This document shows, one piece after another, positions 8,096-17,813 of a stretch of DNA of 64,000 nucleotides (the stretch's first letter is position 1; each line of letters opens with the position of its first letter). The notes under the pieces were generated by a model. It made no database searches, had not been told where the DNA came from, and worked only from the letters and a program-made list of their open reading frames with translations. Where the stretch lies: positions 1-64,000 of the forward strand of contig JBQELO010000004.1 of the NCBI GenBank assembly GCA_052103955.1, read 5' to 3'. Both the position numbers and the translations under genes were made by a program. The stretch comes from Paenalcaligenes sp052103955 (GTDB lineage: Bacteria; Pseudomonadota; Gammaproteobacteria; Burkholderiales; Burkholderiaceae_B).

Positions 8096-9154
8096 ATGGA
8101 GCTACAGCATCGTTCCGTTCTCTTGGAGCCTACGGTAGCGGCTCTGGTGAATCCCGTATTTATGGCGCGGAGGCCAGAGTACCGTCCGGAACCCACGTTT
8201 AGGTCCGGTGTATTTGTGGATGCCACCTTTGGACGAGGTGGTCACAGTCGAGAATTATTGCGCCATGTAGATGCTAATTCTCGTTTGTTTGTCATAGATA
8301 AAGATCCTGAGGCTATTGCCATTGCGAATGCGCTGGCAGCAGAGGATGCGCGTGTATGTGTGATACACGCAGGTTTTGAATCAATGGTGGATGCTCTGCG
8401 TGAGCATGGTGTTCACTCGGTTGATGGCGTCATGATGGATTTGGGGGTTTCTTCTCCCCAGCTAGATGATGCTGAACGTGGTTTTTCATTCATGCGTAAT
8501 GGCCCCTTGGATATGCGCATGGATAACAGTAAGGGGCCGACCGCAGCAGAGTGGTTGGCTCAGGCCGAGGTCGATGAAATTAAGGAGGTCATCGCAGATT
8601 ATGGCGAAGAACGGTTTGCTTTCCAGATTGCAAAGGCGATTACAAGTCGCCGCGAATCCTCACCGCTACGTACAACGCATGATCTCGCCGAGCTGGTCGC
8701 CAGTGTCGTCCGCTCGCGCGAAAAAGGTCATCACCCAGCCACCAGGACCTTCCAGGCTATACGGATTTACCTCAACCGCGAGCTCGAGGAGCTTGCGCAT
8801 GCGCTCCCGTTAATTCTGGAATTACTGAATCCTGGAGGGCGTTTAGCGGTGATTAGCTTTCATTCGTTGGAAGATCGCTTGGTGAAACAGTTTATGGCAG
8901 CAGCGTCTAAACCTGCCATGGTGCATTCGCGTCTTCCAATTGCTGAAAAAGATATGCCGCAGCCTTGGTTGCAGTCATTGGGTAGAGTGTTGCCTGATGA
9001 AACCGAGATCCAGTACAACGTGCGTGCGCGCTCAGCTGTGTTACGTGTGGCCGAGCGCACTACCACCGAACTTGAAGCTAACTGGCAAAACAAGCTAGAG
9101 GCTGTTAAAGCCTATGCTGCTGGTGGCTCCGAGAAAAAGGGGAAGCGTAGATGA
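8096..9154 (+). CDS. rsmH: 16S rRNA (cytosine-1402-N4) methyltransferase RsmH
   Basis: S-adenosylmethionine-dependent enzyme that methylates N4 of C1402 in the ribosomal P site; formerly mraW. 352 residues. The SAM-binding loop is VFVDATFGRGGHSRELL near residue 41; MMDLGVSSPQLDDAERGFSF and the NRELEEL and VISFHSLEDRLVK segments are also characteristic. Compared with E. coli RsmH there are about 20 extra residues between the LLEPTVAAL start and the SAM loop, rich in Arg and Pro. Its TGA overlaps the ftsL ATG, suggesting translational coupling. Confidence 0.96.
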   Translation: MELQHRSVLLEPTVAALVNPVFMARRPEYRPEPTFRSGVFVDATFGRGGHSRELLRHVDANSRLFVIDKDPEAIAIANALAAEDARVCVIHAGFESMVDALREHGVHSVDGVMMDLGVSSPQLDDAERGFSFMRNGPLDMRMDNSKGPTAAEWLAQAEVDEIKEVIADYGEERFAFQIAKAITSRRESSPLRTTHDLAELVASVVRSREKGHHPATRTFQAIRIYLNRELEELAHALPLILELLNPGGRLAVISFHSLEDRLVKQFMAAASKPAMVHSRLPIAEKDMPQPWLQSLGRVLPDETEIQYNVRARSAVLRVAERTTTELEANWQNKLEAVKAYAAGGSEKKGKRR

Positions 9155-9447
9155 CCATCCGTCTGCTCCTCGCGTTGGCTTTGATGTTGTCAGCCATTTC
9201 CTTGGTAACGGCTCGTTATCAGGCGCGTGAGGGCTATGTGGCGGTGGAACGTTTGCGCAATCAAGCGCAGGCGCTAGATATAGAGTGGCGTCGTTTGCAG
9301 TTAGAACGTGCAGAACTTACGCGTAACGCTCGTATAGATCAAGTGGCGCGTAAAGACTTACAGATGGTGACGGGCTCCCCCGATCGTACCGTGTATTTAC
9401 GGGGGCAGCCGCTGAGTTCCTTATCTTCTAGCGATGAGGAGGATTAG
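9151..9447 (+). CDS. ftsL: Cell division protein FtsL
   Basis: A 98-residue bitopic membrane protein of the divisome; with FtsB and FtsQ it activates FtsWI septal synthesis. It has one N-terminal membrane segment (about residues 3-21, LLLALALMLSAISLVTA) and then a periplasmic coiled coil (about 28-70). The sequence is weakly conserved, so the call rests on topology, size and position between rsmH and ftsI. It starts at the ATGA overlap with rsmH. Confidence 0.92.
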   Translation: MTIRLLLALALMLSAISLVTARYQAREGYVAVERLRNQAQALDIEWRRLQLERAELTRNARIDQVARKDLQMVTGSPDRTVYLRGQPLSSLSSSDEED

Positions 9448-9448
9448 C

Positions 9449-11182
9449 ATGAAACGCTTCGGTTATCACGATAATCCAGTCCTAGAAGGTCGCCTGCCCA
9501 TGTGGCGGGCGAAGTTGGTTTTGTTGATGGTCATGATTGGCTTCATGGCTTTATTGGGTAAGGCGCTGTATTTACAAGGGCTTTCTACCGAGTTTTTGCA
9601 GCAACAAGGCGAACGACGCTATCAACGTACGATTGAATTGCCTCCTATGCGTGGCAAGGTATTTGATCGCAGTGGGAATGTGGTGTTGGCAAGTAGTGTG
9701 CCGGTGAAAGCGGTATGGGCGATTCCTGAAGATGCGCGTCGCGCTACACCCGAGCAAGTGTCGGCATTGGCTGTTTTGCTGGAAATGCCCGTCGCTGATG
9801 TGCAAAAACGCTTAGACATTGAAGACAAAAACTTTGTGTATATACGCCGTCAGGTGGATATGGATGTGGCCGCTGAAGTGGCCGCTTTGCGTATCCCAGG
9901 CATACACCAACAAGATGAAATGCGTCGCTCGTATCCCGAGGGCGAGAGCATGGCGCACATTATTGGTTTTACCAATATTGAAGATAAAGGTATCGAAGGT
10001 ATTGAGCTGGCTTTTAACGCCGAGCTTTCTGGTCAGTCGGGTTCGCGTCGTGTGATTCGTGATCGTTTGGGCCGTATTGTTGAGGATGTGCGTGATGCGA
10101 TTCCTCCGGTGCATGGTGCAGATTTACGTTTGTCGGTAGATGCCGGCATGCAGTACGACACCTATTCCGTATTGAAAAATGCCGTCGAAACTAATAAAGC
10201 GGCGGCTGCCGCTGCGATTGTGCTGGATGTGCAAACGGGCGAGGTGTTGGCGCTAGTGAACCTGCCTACCTACGACCCCAACGACCGTTCGGATCGTAAA
10301 GGGGGCGCACTGCGTAATCGCGTACTTACCGATACGTTTGAGCCTGGCTCCATCATGAAGCCTTTCACGGTAGCGCTGGCCTTAGATAACAAAAAAATTA
10401 CTACAGAGACGAAATTCAATACAGGTAATGGGTCGTACCGCTATCAAGGAGCCACCATTACTGACGTGAGTCGCCATAACGGTACGTTGGATGCGGCAGG
10501 TATTTTGCGCCGTTCCAGTAATATTGGTATGGCCATGATCTCAGAGCGTCTGACATCTGAGGAAATGTGGAACAAGTTTAATGAGCTGGGTTTTGGTCGT
10601 GTTCCGCATACGCCTTTCCCCGGTGCTGCCGCTGGCCGGTTAAGACCATGGGACCGCTGGCGTCCTATTGAGCGGGCAACCATGGCCTATGGCTATGGTT
10701 TATCAGCGTCGTTGATTCAAATCGCTCAGGCCTATACGGCCTTTGCGCGTAACGGTGATGTGGTATCGCTGTCGTTGCTAAAACGTGAAACTCAACCGTC
10801 TAGCGTGCAGGTGTACACCCCAGAAGTGGCACAAGAAGTGCGCCGTATGTTGCAAGCTGCAGCGGGCCCAGAGGGCGCTCGTTTGGCGCAAGTAAAAGGC
10901 TACACGGTTGCGGGTAAGAGTGGTACAGCACGAAAAATTGTAGATGGTAAATACAGTCGATCTAGCTATAGAAGCTCGTTCGTTGGTTTTGCGCCAGCTA
11001 CAGATCCACGCATTGTTGTTGCGGTCAGTATTGATGAGCCTAAAGCTGGTGGCTACTTTGGTGGCTTGATCGCTGCTCCCGTGTTTTCTGAGATTGTTGC
11101 CAATAGTTTGCGCAGAATGGGGGTGCAGCCAGATGCTCCAATTGAGTCGCTGGTGGCTGTAAGTGCCAAGAGAGGTGAATAA
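9449..11182 (+). CDS. ftsI: Peptidoglycan transpeptidase FtsI (PBP3)
   Basis: Septal class B penicillin-binding protein that cross-links new wall at the division site with FtsW. 577 residues: a membrane anchor (about 17-40), a pedestal domain, then the transpeptidase domain with S301-IM-K304, S356-S357-N358 and K490-S-G-T. S301 is the acyl-enzyme serine and target of beta-lactams. An in-frame ATG at 9434 lies inside ftsL, but AGGAGG at 9437-9442 points to the ATG at 9449. The stop overlaps the next start by one base. Confidence 0.96.
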   Translation: MKRFGYHDNPVLEGRLPMWRAKLVLLMVMIGFMALLGKALYLQGLSTEFLQQQGERRYQRTIELPPMRGKVFDRSGNVVLASSVPVKAVWAIPEDARRATPEQVSALAVLLEMPVADVQKRLDIEDKNFVYIRRQVDMDVAAEVAALRIPGIHQQDEMRRSYPEGESMAHIIGFTNIEDKGIEGIELAFNAELSGQSGSRRVIRDRLGRIVEDVRDAIPPVHGADLRLSVDAGMQYDTYSVLKNAVETNKAAAAAAIVLDVQTGEVLALVNLPTYDPNDRSDRKGGALRNRVLTDTFEPGSIMKPFTVALALDNKKITTETKFNTGNGSYRYQGATITDVSRHNGTLDAAGILRRSSNIGMAMISERLTSEEMWNKFNELGFGRVPHTPFPGAAAGRLRPWDRWRPIERATMAYGYGLSASLIQIAQAYTAFARNGDVVSLSLLKRETQPSSVQVYTPEVAQEVRRMLQAAAGPEGARLAQVKGYTVAGKSGTARKIVDGKYSRSSYRSSFVGFAPATDPRIVVAVSIDEPKAGGYFGGLIAAPVFSEIVANSLRRMGVQPDAPIESLVAVSAKRGE

Positions 11183-13971
11183 TGAAAAATAAAACGACTA
11201 ACCAAATTTTAGAGTGGTTGCATAAGCAGGTGTCTGCAACGGCACAGTTGTGCTTGGACTCCCGTCAAATAGAAAAAGGGGATGTGTTTTTCGCATGTCC
11301 CGGTATTAGCGGTGATGGCCGCGACTTTATTGCTAATGCGATTGCCAATGGTGCAGCCGCCGTGGTGCGAGAGCACAGCGATCAGGCTTCCGATGTTGGT
11401 GTACCCGTATTGGATATTGCGAATTTGGCTGATGTCTTGGGTGAGGTTGCACACCAATGGTGGGGTTGCCCGTCTGAACAGATGAAGGTCATTGCGGTTA
11501 CCGGCACTAACGGTAAAACATCGAGCGTGCAGTGGATTGCTGCCGTCTTGAATAACTCAGAGGTACCTTGCGGCACCATCGGCACACTGGGTGTGACGCT
11601 GCCTGATGGTACGAACTTGGGCGGTAAACTCACTACGCCTGATGTGCTGACTGTACACCGTAGTTTGGCTAAGCTGCGTGAAGCAGGTGCTAATTTAGTG
11701 GCCTTAGAGGCGTCATCCATTGGTATTGTGCAAGGCCGTTTAAATGGTGTGCATATCGCGATTGCAGCCCTGACTAACTTGTCGCATGACCACTTAGACT
11801 ATCACCTGACACTGGAAAACTATAGCGCAGCAAAAGCACGTTTGTTTCAGTGGCCGGGCTTAGAAAGTATGGTGATCAATGCCGATGATGCATTTGGTCA
11901 AACTATCTTGGCTACACCAGCAGAAGCACGCAAGATTTCCTATTCGCTACAGAGTCGTGACGCTGATGTGTTCGGTGATGACGTGCATATTGGTGGCGAT
12001 GGCCAAGTGTTTAATCTGATTACTGCCCACGGCACAGCACAGATTTTGACGCATTTGCTGGGCGAGCATAACGTTGCCAACTTGTTGTTGGTTTCAGGCG
12101 TATTGCAAGAGCTGGGTTGGCCAGTGGCTAAGATTGCTCGTTTGATGGCAACACTAGGCCCAGTACCTGGCCGTTTAGAAATTGCTAAATCCTTAAGTAT
12201 TCCGAATCGCGCTATGCCCTTGCCACTGACCGTGGTGGATTACGCGCATACGCCTGATGCTTTAGAGCGTGCGCTCGTAGCATTGCGTGCCGTAGCGCAA
12301 GTGCGTGGCGGTAAGTTGGTATGTGTGTTTGGTTGCGGTGGTGACCGAGATACCGCTAAGCGCCCACTGATGGGTGAGATCGCTGGTAGATTGGCGGATC
12401 GCGTGATCGTGACCACAGATAACCCTCGCTCTGAGCAGCCTGAGCAGATTATTGCTCAAATTGTGAAAGGCATCGAGAGTGAGCATGAGGTTATTGAAGA
12501 TCGTGCCCAAGCTATCTTGCAAGCGGTATGGGGTGCAGAAGCTGCTGATGTGGTGTTGATTGCAGGTAAAGGTCACGAAGATTACCAAGAGATCGCTGGC
12601 GAGCGTCATGTGTTTGATGACCGTCAATGGGCCGCTTTCGCGCTGACATGGTTAAAAGGTGTGGACCTTTGCACAGATAGCCGTCAACTACAGTCACAGA
12701 ACTTGTTTGTTGCCGTGCGTGGCGAACAGTTTGATGGCCACCAGTACTTAGCTCAGGTTGCTGAAAAAGGGGCTTGTGCCGCGTTGGTAGAGTACCGTCA
12801 GCCTGATGTGAACTTGCCGCAGTTTGTAGTGGGTGATACGCGCCAAGCGTTGCTACGTATTGCAAAAGTATGGCGTCAGCGTTTTGCTATCCCCGTGATT
12901 GCGGTGTGCGGTAGCAATGGTAAGACCACAACTAAAGAAATGATTGCCTCCATCTTGCGTGAAAGCTTGGGGGCGGAAAACTTTATTGCTACCTTGGGCA
13001 ATTTGAATAACGACTTGGGCGTGCCATTGTCCGTATTGCGCTTGCGCGATACCCATCAAGCGGCTGTGTTCGAGCTGGGCATGAATCATCCAGGTGAAAT
13101 CGCTGTGTTGGCCGATGTGGCTCGACCAACAATTGCTTTGGTGAATAACGCACAGCGCGAGCACCAAGAGTTCATGCACACGGTACAAGCAGTGGCCGAA
13201 GAGAACGGGACGGTATTGAGCTACTTGCCGGCAAATGGCATTGCCGTCTTCCCCGGCGACGATGCTTACACCGCGTTATGGCAAGACTTGGCTGCTGGTA
13301 AACATACGCTGACTTTTGGTTTTGGTGATGGTTTGGCGGTATACGCCGAAAGCATTCAGGTGAACCCGGCGCACACACGCTTCCAACTGCATGTTCAAGC
13401 TGAAGATGTGGCGATTAAGTTGCCTGTTCCTGGTGTGCATAACTTGCGTAACGCCTTGGCAGCGACTGCGTGTGCTGTAGCGGCGGGTGCAGAGTTGTCC
13501 GCCGTGGTAGCGGGTTTGCAGGCATTCAAACCTGTTAGTGGTCGTATGCAGCCTAAATCGGTCATTGAAGGCTACCAACTGATTGATGACAGCTATAACG
13601 CTAACCCTGATTCAGTTCGTGCGGCGATTGATGTGCTGGCCGAGCTAGAAGGGCGCACGGTATTGGTATTGGGCAACATGGGTGAAATTGGTGAAACCCG
13701 CCAAGCCGCGCATGCTGAGGTAGGCCAGTACGCCAAAGAACGTGGTATTCAGCATTTACTGGTGATAGGTTCGGACGCGATGTTTGCGGCAGAGGCCTAT
13801 GGTGAAGATGCTGAACATTTTGAGCAAATGGAAGATCTGCAAAAGCAGTTGATCGCTTTGATGCCCGCTCATGTATTGGTTAAAGGGTCGCGTACTGCTC
13901 GTATGGAGCGCGCAGTGCAGGCATTAGAACAACATTTTGCATTAACAGAGGGAGCTCGGAATGCTTCTTGA
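11182..13971 (+). CDS. murE-murF: Fused MurE-MurF ligase
   Basis: One 929-residue protein carrying two consecutive cytosolic Mur ligases. The MurE half (about 1-490) adds the third stem residue: its ATP loop is TGTNGKTS at 107-114, and DNPR at 413-416 is the motif of meso-diaminopimelate-adding enzymes. The MurF half (about 491-929) adds D-Ala-D-Ala: its ATP loop is CGSNGKTT at 576-583, with DDSYNANPDS near 799. The junction is very short: MurE ends around FALTWLKG and LCTDSRQ, a MurF N-terminal motif, begins at 496. There is no stop or frameshift. The fusion is known in Bordetella and relatives. It overlaps mraY by 11 bases. Confidence 0.96.
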   Translation: MKNKTTNQILEWLHKQVSATAQLCLDSRQIEKGDVFFACPGISGDGRDFIANAIANGAAAVVREHSDQASDVGVPVLDIANLADVLGEVAHQWWGCPSEQMKVIAVTGTNGKTSSVQWIAAVLNNSEVPCGTIGTLGVTLPDGTNLGGKLTTPDVLTVHRSLAKLREAGANLVALEASSIGIVQGRLNGVHIAIAALTNLSHDHLDYHLTLENYSAAKARLFQWPGLESMVINADDAFGQTILATPAEARKISYSLQSRDADVFGDDVHIGGDGQVFNLITAHGTAQILTHLLGEHNVANLLLVSGVLQELGWPVAKIARLMATLGPVPGRLEIAKSLSIPNRAMPLPLTVVDYAHTPDALERALVALRAVAQVRGGKLVCVFGCGGDRDTAKRPLMGEIAGRLADRVIVTTDNPRSEQPEQIIAQIVKGIESEHEVIEDRAQAILQAVWGAEAADVVLIAGKGHEDYQEIAGERHVFDDRQWAAFALTWLKGVDLCTDSRQLQSQNLFVAVRGEQFDGHQYLAQVAEKGACAALVEYRQPDVNLPQFVVGDTRQALLRIAKVWRQRFAIPVIAVCGSNGKTTTKEMIASILRESLGAENFIATLGNLNNDLGVPLSVLRLRDTHQAAVFELGMNHPGEIAVLADVARPTIALVNNAQREHQEFMHTVQAVAEENGTVLSYLPANGIAVFPGDDAYTALWQDLAAGKHTLTFGFGDGLAVYAESIQVNPAHTRFQLHVQAEDVAIKLPVPGVHNLRNALAATACAVAAGAELSAVVAGLQAFKPVSGRMQPKSVIEGYQLIDDSYNANPDSVRAAIDVLAELEGRTVLVLGNMGEIGETRQAAHAEVGQYAKERGIQHLLVIGSDAMFAAEAYGEDAEHFEQMEDLQKQLIALMPAHVLVKGSRTARMERAVQALEQHFALTEGARNAS

Positions 13972-15133
13972 GCTGTCACGTTGGCTCGCGGATTCACACA
14001 TACGCGCTTTCGGGGTATTTGAATACATAACCCTGCGAGCGCTGTTGGCGGCTGCCACATCCTTAGCAATAGGGCTGTGGTGTGGCCCGTGGGTGATCCG
14101 TAAATTGACAGAAATGAAGATAGGCCAAGCTGTGCGCAGCTACGGGCCTGAGTCTCACCTGCAAAAAAATGGCACGCCTACCATGGGCGGTGTGCTGATT
14201 TTGATCTCCGTAGGTATTAGTACCTTGTTGTGGGCCGACTGGACCAACCGATTCGTATGGGTAGTGCTGTTGGTAACGTTTGGCTTTGGCTGGATTGGTT
14301 GGGCAGATGACTACAAAAAAGTGGTTAATCATGACCCCGAAGGTATGTCCTCGCGCCAGAAGTTCTTTTGGCAAGCGCTGATCGGTATTGTGGCAGCGGT
14401 GTATTTGAGCTTTGCCGTATCGGCTCCTGCAACTGTAGACCTGTGGCCATTGTTTAAAGACTGGGTGCTAAGCGGTTTCACCATGCCGTTACCTACCCGT
14501 GCTGACTTGATTGTGCCGTTCTTCAAGAGCGTAAGTTATCCACTGGGCGTTTTTGGCTTTGTGGCACTGACGTGGTTTGTGATTGTGGGCTCTAGTAATG
14601 CGGTGAACTTAACCGATGGTTTAGATGGCTTGGCCATTATGCCTACCGTAATGGTGGGGGCGGCCTTGGGTATCTTTGCTTATGTAGTCGGTCGTGTGGA
14701 TTACTCCAAGTACTTATTGTTCCCCTATATCCCCGGTGCTTCTGAGCTGATGGTGATTTGTGCGGCAATTGGTGGCGCAGGCTTAGCATTTTTATGGTTT
14801 AACGCGTATCCCGCTCAAGTGTTCATGGGTGATGTGGGTGCGTTAGCTCTGGGCGGCGCGTTAGGCACCATCGCTGTGATCGTGCGTCAGGAAATTGTGT
14901 TTTTCATCATGGGTGGTGTGTTCGTTGTAGAAACACTGTCAGTGATGATGCAGGTGGCGTGGTTTAAATACACAAAAAGGCGGTATGGCGAGGGCAGGCG
15001 GTTCTTTAGGATGGCCCCTTTGCATCACCACTTTGAAGTAAGCGGCTGGAAAGAAACCCAAGTCGTAGTACGTTTTTGGATTATCACCATCATGCTGGTC
15101 ATGATTGGCTTATCTACCTTGAAATTACGATGA
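13961..15133 (+). CDS. mraY: Phospho-N-acetylmuramoyl-pentapeptide transferase MraY
   Basis: Integral membrane enzyme that moves phospho-MurNAc-pentapeptide onto undecaprenyl phosphate, making lipid I. 390 residues with about ten membrane segments. Signatures: the GTPTMGGVLIL loop near residue 71, DDYKKV (the Asp pair that binds Mg2+) near 112, NAVNLTDGLDGLA near 210, and PLHHHFE near 350. E. coli MraY is 360 residues; the extra length lies mainly in a cytosolic and membrane stretch around 150-190. The start lies inside murEF and the stop overlaps murD. Confidence 0.96.
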   Translation: MLLELSRWLADSHIRAFGVFEYITLRALLAAATSLAIGLWCGPWVIRKLTEMKIGQAVRSYGPESHLQKNGTPTMGGVLILISVGISTLLWADWTNRFVWVVLLVTFGFGWIGWADDYKKVVNHDPEGMSSRQKFFWQALIGIVAAVYLSFAVSAPATVDLWPLFKDWVLSGFTMPLPTRADLIVPFFKSVSYPLGVFGFVALTWFVIVGSSNAVNLTDGLDGLAIMPTVMVGAALGIFAYVVGRVDYSKYLLFPYIPGASELMVICAAIGGAGLAFLWFNAYPAQVFMGDVGALALGGALGTIAVIVRQEIVFFIMGGVFVVETLSVMMQVAWFKYTKRRYGEGRRFFRMAPLHHHFEVSGWKETQVVVRFWIITIMLVMIGLSTLKLR

Positions 15134-16623
15134 ACAACTATCACTTCCCCTCGTTGCGTACTGACGGCCTGACCCTAGTGCTAGGGTTAGGGGAGTCTGG
15201 TATGGCTGCGGCACGCTGGTGCATAGAGCGCGGTGTCTCTGTGCGTTTGGCTGATACGCGTGCAACCAATGCAGCAGCACAGGCGTTGCAGGAAGAATAT
15301 CCACAGCAGGTAAGTTTGTGTCTGGGTCCACAGGCAGTAGAACCCTCGGCTTTGGATGGTGCGCATACTTTGGTGATTAGCCCCGGTTTGTCACCAGAGC
15401 AAGCGGGTGTCAAAGAGCTGTTGGCGTATGCAAGCCAGCAAGGTATAGACACGCTGAATGAAACAGAGTTGTTCGCCAGAGCCTTAAATGACATGGCTGA
15501 ACAGGGCTACCAACCTAAAGTGGTGGCCATTACGGGTACGAACGGTAAAACCACCGTTACAGCATTAACCCGTTTCATGTTTGAATGTGCCGGCATGACC
15601 GCTGTGGCCGCTGGCAATATTAGCCCAGCCACTATTGCTGCTCTGCGTCAGCATTTGAATCAAGACACCTTGCCAGAGGCATGGGTGTTAGAGCTGTCTA
15701 GCTTCCAATTGCACAGTTTGCGTTCCTTGCGTGCGGATGCTGCATGTGTGCTGAACATCAGCCAAGACCATTTGGATTGGCACGGTTCTATGCAAGCTTA
15801 CGTGGCTGAAAAAGCGCGAGTCTTCAGTTTTGCGAAATGCCACATTGTTAACCGAGACGACAGTGCAACCGTAGCCATGGTGAGCAGCTTGAATGCACCA
15901 CATGTGCGTTCAATCGGTGCGGGAGCGCCAGTATTACAAGGTGATATGGGCCTACAGGCTGACTCCAGCTTAAGTTGGATCGCCGTGGGCGAGCCCCAGC
16001 CAGAATTAGCCGAGCGCCAGCCAGTCACCACAGTACAGCCTTTGATTCCAGGTACGGCTTTACGTATACGTGGTCAACATAACTTGTTGAACGCGCAAGC
16101 GGCGTTGGCACTGGTACGTGCCGCAGGTATAGATTGGGAGCCTGCGTTGGATGCGCTACGCAAGTATGCAGGTGAGCCCCACCGTGTAGAGTTGATACGC
16201 CATATACAAGGTGTGCAGTTCATTAATGACAGCAAAGGCACAAACGTAGGCTCTACCGTTGCAGCGTTGCAAGGTTTTGATCAGCCTATGGTGTTGATCG
16301 CTGGCGGTGAAGGTAAAGGTCAAGATTTCACACCATTGGCACAGGCTGTTGCGAAATCTACCGTGGTAGCGGTGGTGTTGATTGGTCGTGATGCTCCCGT
16401 GCTGGAAAAAGCGTTGCAACAAGAGTCCACCACACCAATCGTGCATGCGGCGTCGTTAGACGAGGCGGTACGCGTGGCTTACGAGCGAGCACCAGAGCAT
16501 GGGATGGTGTTGTTGTCACCCGCATGTGCCAGCTTTGATATGTTCAAAAGCTATGAGCACCGTGGTCACTGCTTTGTGGACGTGGTGCAAGAGTTAGCTT
16601 TGGATGAGGGAGAGGTAGCATGA
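15130..16623 (+). CDS. murD: UDP-MurNAc-L-alanine:D-glutamate ligase MurD
   Basis: Cytosolic ATP-dependent ligase adding D-glutamate to UDP-MurNAc-L-Ala. 497 residues, somewhat longer than E. coli MurD (438). The N-terminal Rossmann-like domain begins TLVLGLGESGMAAARWC; the ATP loop is ITGTNGKTTVTALT; NISQDHLDWH and FINDSKGTNVGSTVAAL are family motifs. The frame is open from 15076 inside mraY, but the ATG at 15130 forms the usual ATGA overlap and gives the normal N-terminus. Confidence 0.96.
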   Translation: MNNYHFPSLRTDGLTLVLGLGESGMAAARWCIERGVSVRLADTRATNAAAQALQEEYPQQVSLCLGPQAVEPSALDGAHTLVISPGLSPEQAGVKELLAYASQQGIDTLNETELFARALNDMAEQGYQPKVVAITGTNGKTTVTALTRFMFECAGMTAVAAGNISPATIAALRQHLNQDTLPEAWVLELSSFQLHSLRSLRADAACVLNISQDHLDWHGSMQAYVAEKARVFSFAKCHIVNRDDSATVAMVSSLNAPHVRSIGAGAPVLQGDMGLQADSSLSWIAVGEPQPELAERQPVTTVQPLIPGTALRIRGQHNLLNAQAALALVRAAGIDWEPALDALRKYAGEPHRVELIRHIQGVQFINDSKGTNVGSTVAALQGFDQPMVLIAGGEGKGQDFTPLAQAVAKSTVVAVVLIGRDAPVLEKALQQESTTPIVHAASLDEAVRVAYERAPEHGMVLLSPACASFDMFKSYEHRGHCFVDVVQELALDEGEVA

Positions 16624-17813
16624 GCTTATTTGCCGACCTAACCTCTAGCGTGAATGCTGTTCGGCCTGGCCGCACGGCATTGCCAGCGTTCGATATCGCG
16701 CTGCTGGCGGCTGGAGTGGTACTGGCGGCATTTGGTTTGCTCATGGTGTACTCCGCCTCTATCGCGTTGGCTGATGGCCCGCGCTATGAAAGTTATGGTC
16801 GTTACTACTTTGTAGTACGCCACATGATCTTCCTGACCATTGGCTTGATATTTGCGCTATTAGCCGTGAATCTGCCTATGCGTGTATGGCACAAGCTGGC
16901 GATCCCACTGTTCTTGTTAGCGGTGTTCTTGCTTATGGTGGTGTTGATCCCAGGCGTAGGTCGTGAGGTAAACGGTGCGCGACGCTGGTTACCACTGGGG
17001 CCCGTTAATTTTCAGCCTTCTGAGCTGATGAAAGTAGCGATTTTATTGTTTGCTGCTGATTACACCGTGCGTAAGAAAGAGCACATGCAAACCTTCTTGC
17101 GTGGTTTCTTACCTATGGCCATGACCTTGGCTGGCGTTGGTTTGTTGCTGTTGATGGAGCCAGACTTAGGTGCCTTTATGGTGATCGTAGCGATTGCTGT
17201 TGGCATTATCTTCATCGGTGGCTTGAACGTGAAATTGTTCGCCAGCTTGCTGGGCAGCATGGTGGTGAGTTTCTTGCTACTGATCTGGCTATCACCGTGG
17301 CGAAGAGAACGTATTTTTGTGTACTTAGACCCTTGGAATCCCGATAACGCCTACGGCAGTGCGTACCAGTTATCGCATTCGTTGATTGCGTTAGGGCGTG
17401 GCGAGTGGTTTGGTGTGGGCTTGGGGTCTAGCGTAGAGAAATTGCACTATCTACCCGAGGCTCACACAGACTTTATCGTGGCTGTAATTGGCGAAGAGTT
17501 AGGTTTTATAGGCGTTGCAGCCCTGATTTTGGTTTTCGGGTTTATTGTGTGGCGCGGGTTTGAAATTGGCCGCCAAGCATTGGCGATGGATAGACAGTTC
17601 AATGCGATGGTGGCGCAGGGCGTAGCCATTTGGTTTGGAGTGCAGGCATTCATCAATATTGGTGTGTGCTTGGGCTTGTTGCCTACTAAAGGTTTGACTC
17701 TACCGATGGTGAGCTATGGTGGTTCTGGGATTATTGCGAACTTGGTGGCCTTTGCCATTATGTTGCGCGTCGATTATGAAAACCGCAATTTGATGAGAGG
17801 GAAGCGCACATGA
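16620..17813 (+). CDS. ftsW: Septal peptidoglycan glycosyltransferase FtsW
   Basis: SEDS-family polymerase of the divisome, acting with FtsI on lipid II. 397 residues with about ten membrane segments after a short cytosolic N-terminus. Motifs include GVGREVNGARRWLPLGPVNF, where the family carries the catalytic-loop region, FQPSELMK, and EAHTDFIVAVIGEELGF and TKGLTLPMVSYGGSG in the C-terminal half. It lies between murD and murG with 4-base overlaps on both sides. Confidence 0.96.
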   Translation: MSLFADLTSSVNAVRPGRTALPAFDIALLAAGVVLAAFGLLMVYSASIALADGPRYESYGRYYFVVRHMIFLTIGLIFALLAVNLPMRVWHKLAIPLFLLAVFLLMVVLIPGVGREVNGARRWLPLGPVNFQPSELMKVAILLFAADYTVRKKEHMQTFLRGFLPMAMTLAGVGLLLLMEPDLGAFMVIVAIAVGIIFIGGLNVKLFASLLGSMVVSFLLLIWLSPWRRERIFVYLDPWNPDNAYGSAYQLSHSLIALGRGEWFGVGLGSSVEKLHYLPEAHTDFIVAVIGEELGFIGVAALILVFGFIVWRGFEIGRQALAMDRQFNAMVAQGVAIWFGVQAFINIGVCLGLLPTKGLTLPMVSYGGSGIIANLVAFAIMLRVDYENRNLMRGKRT

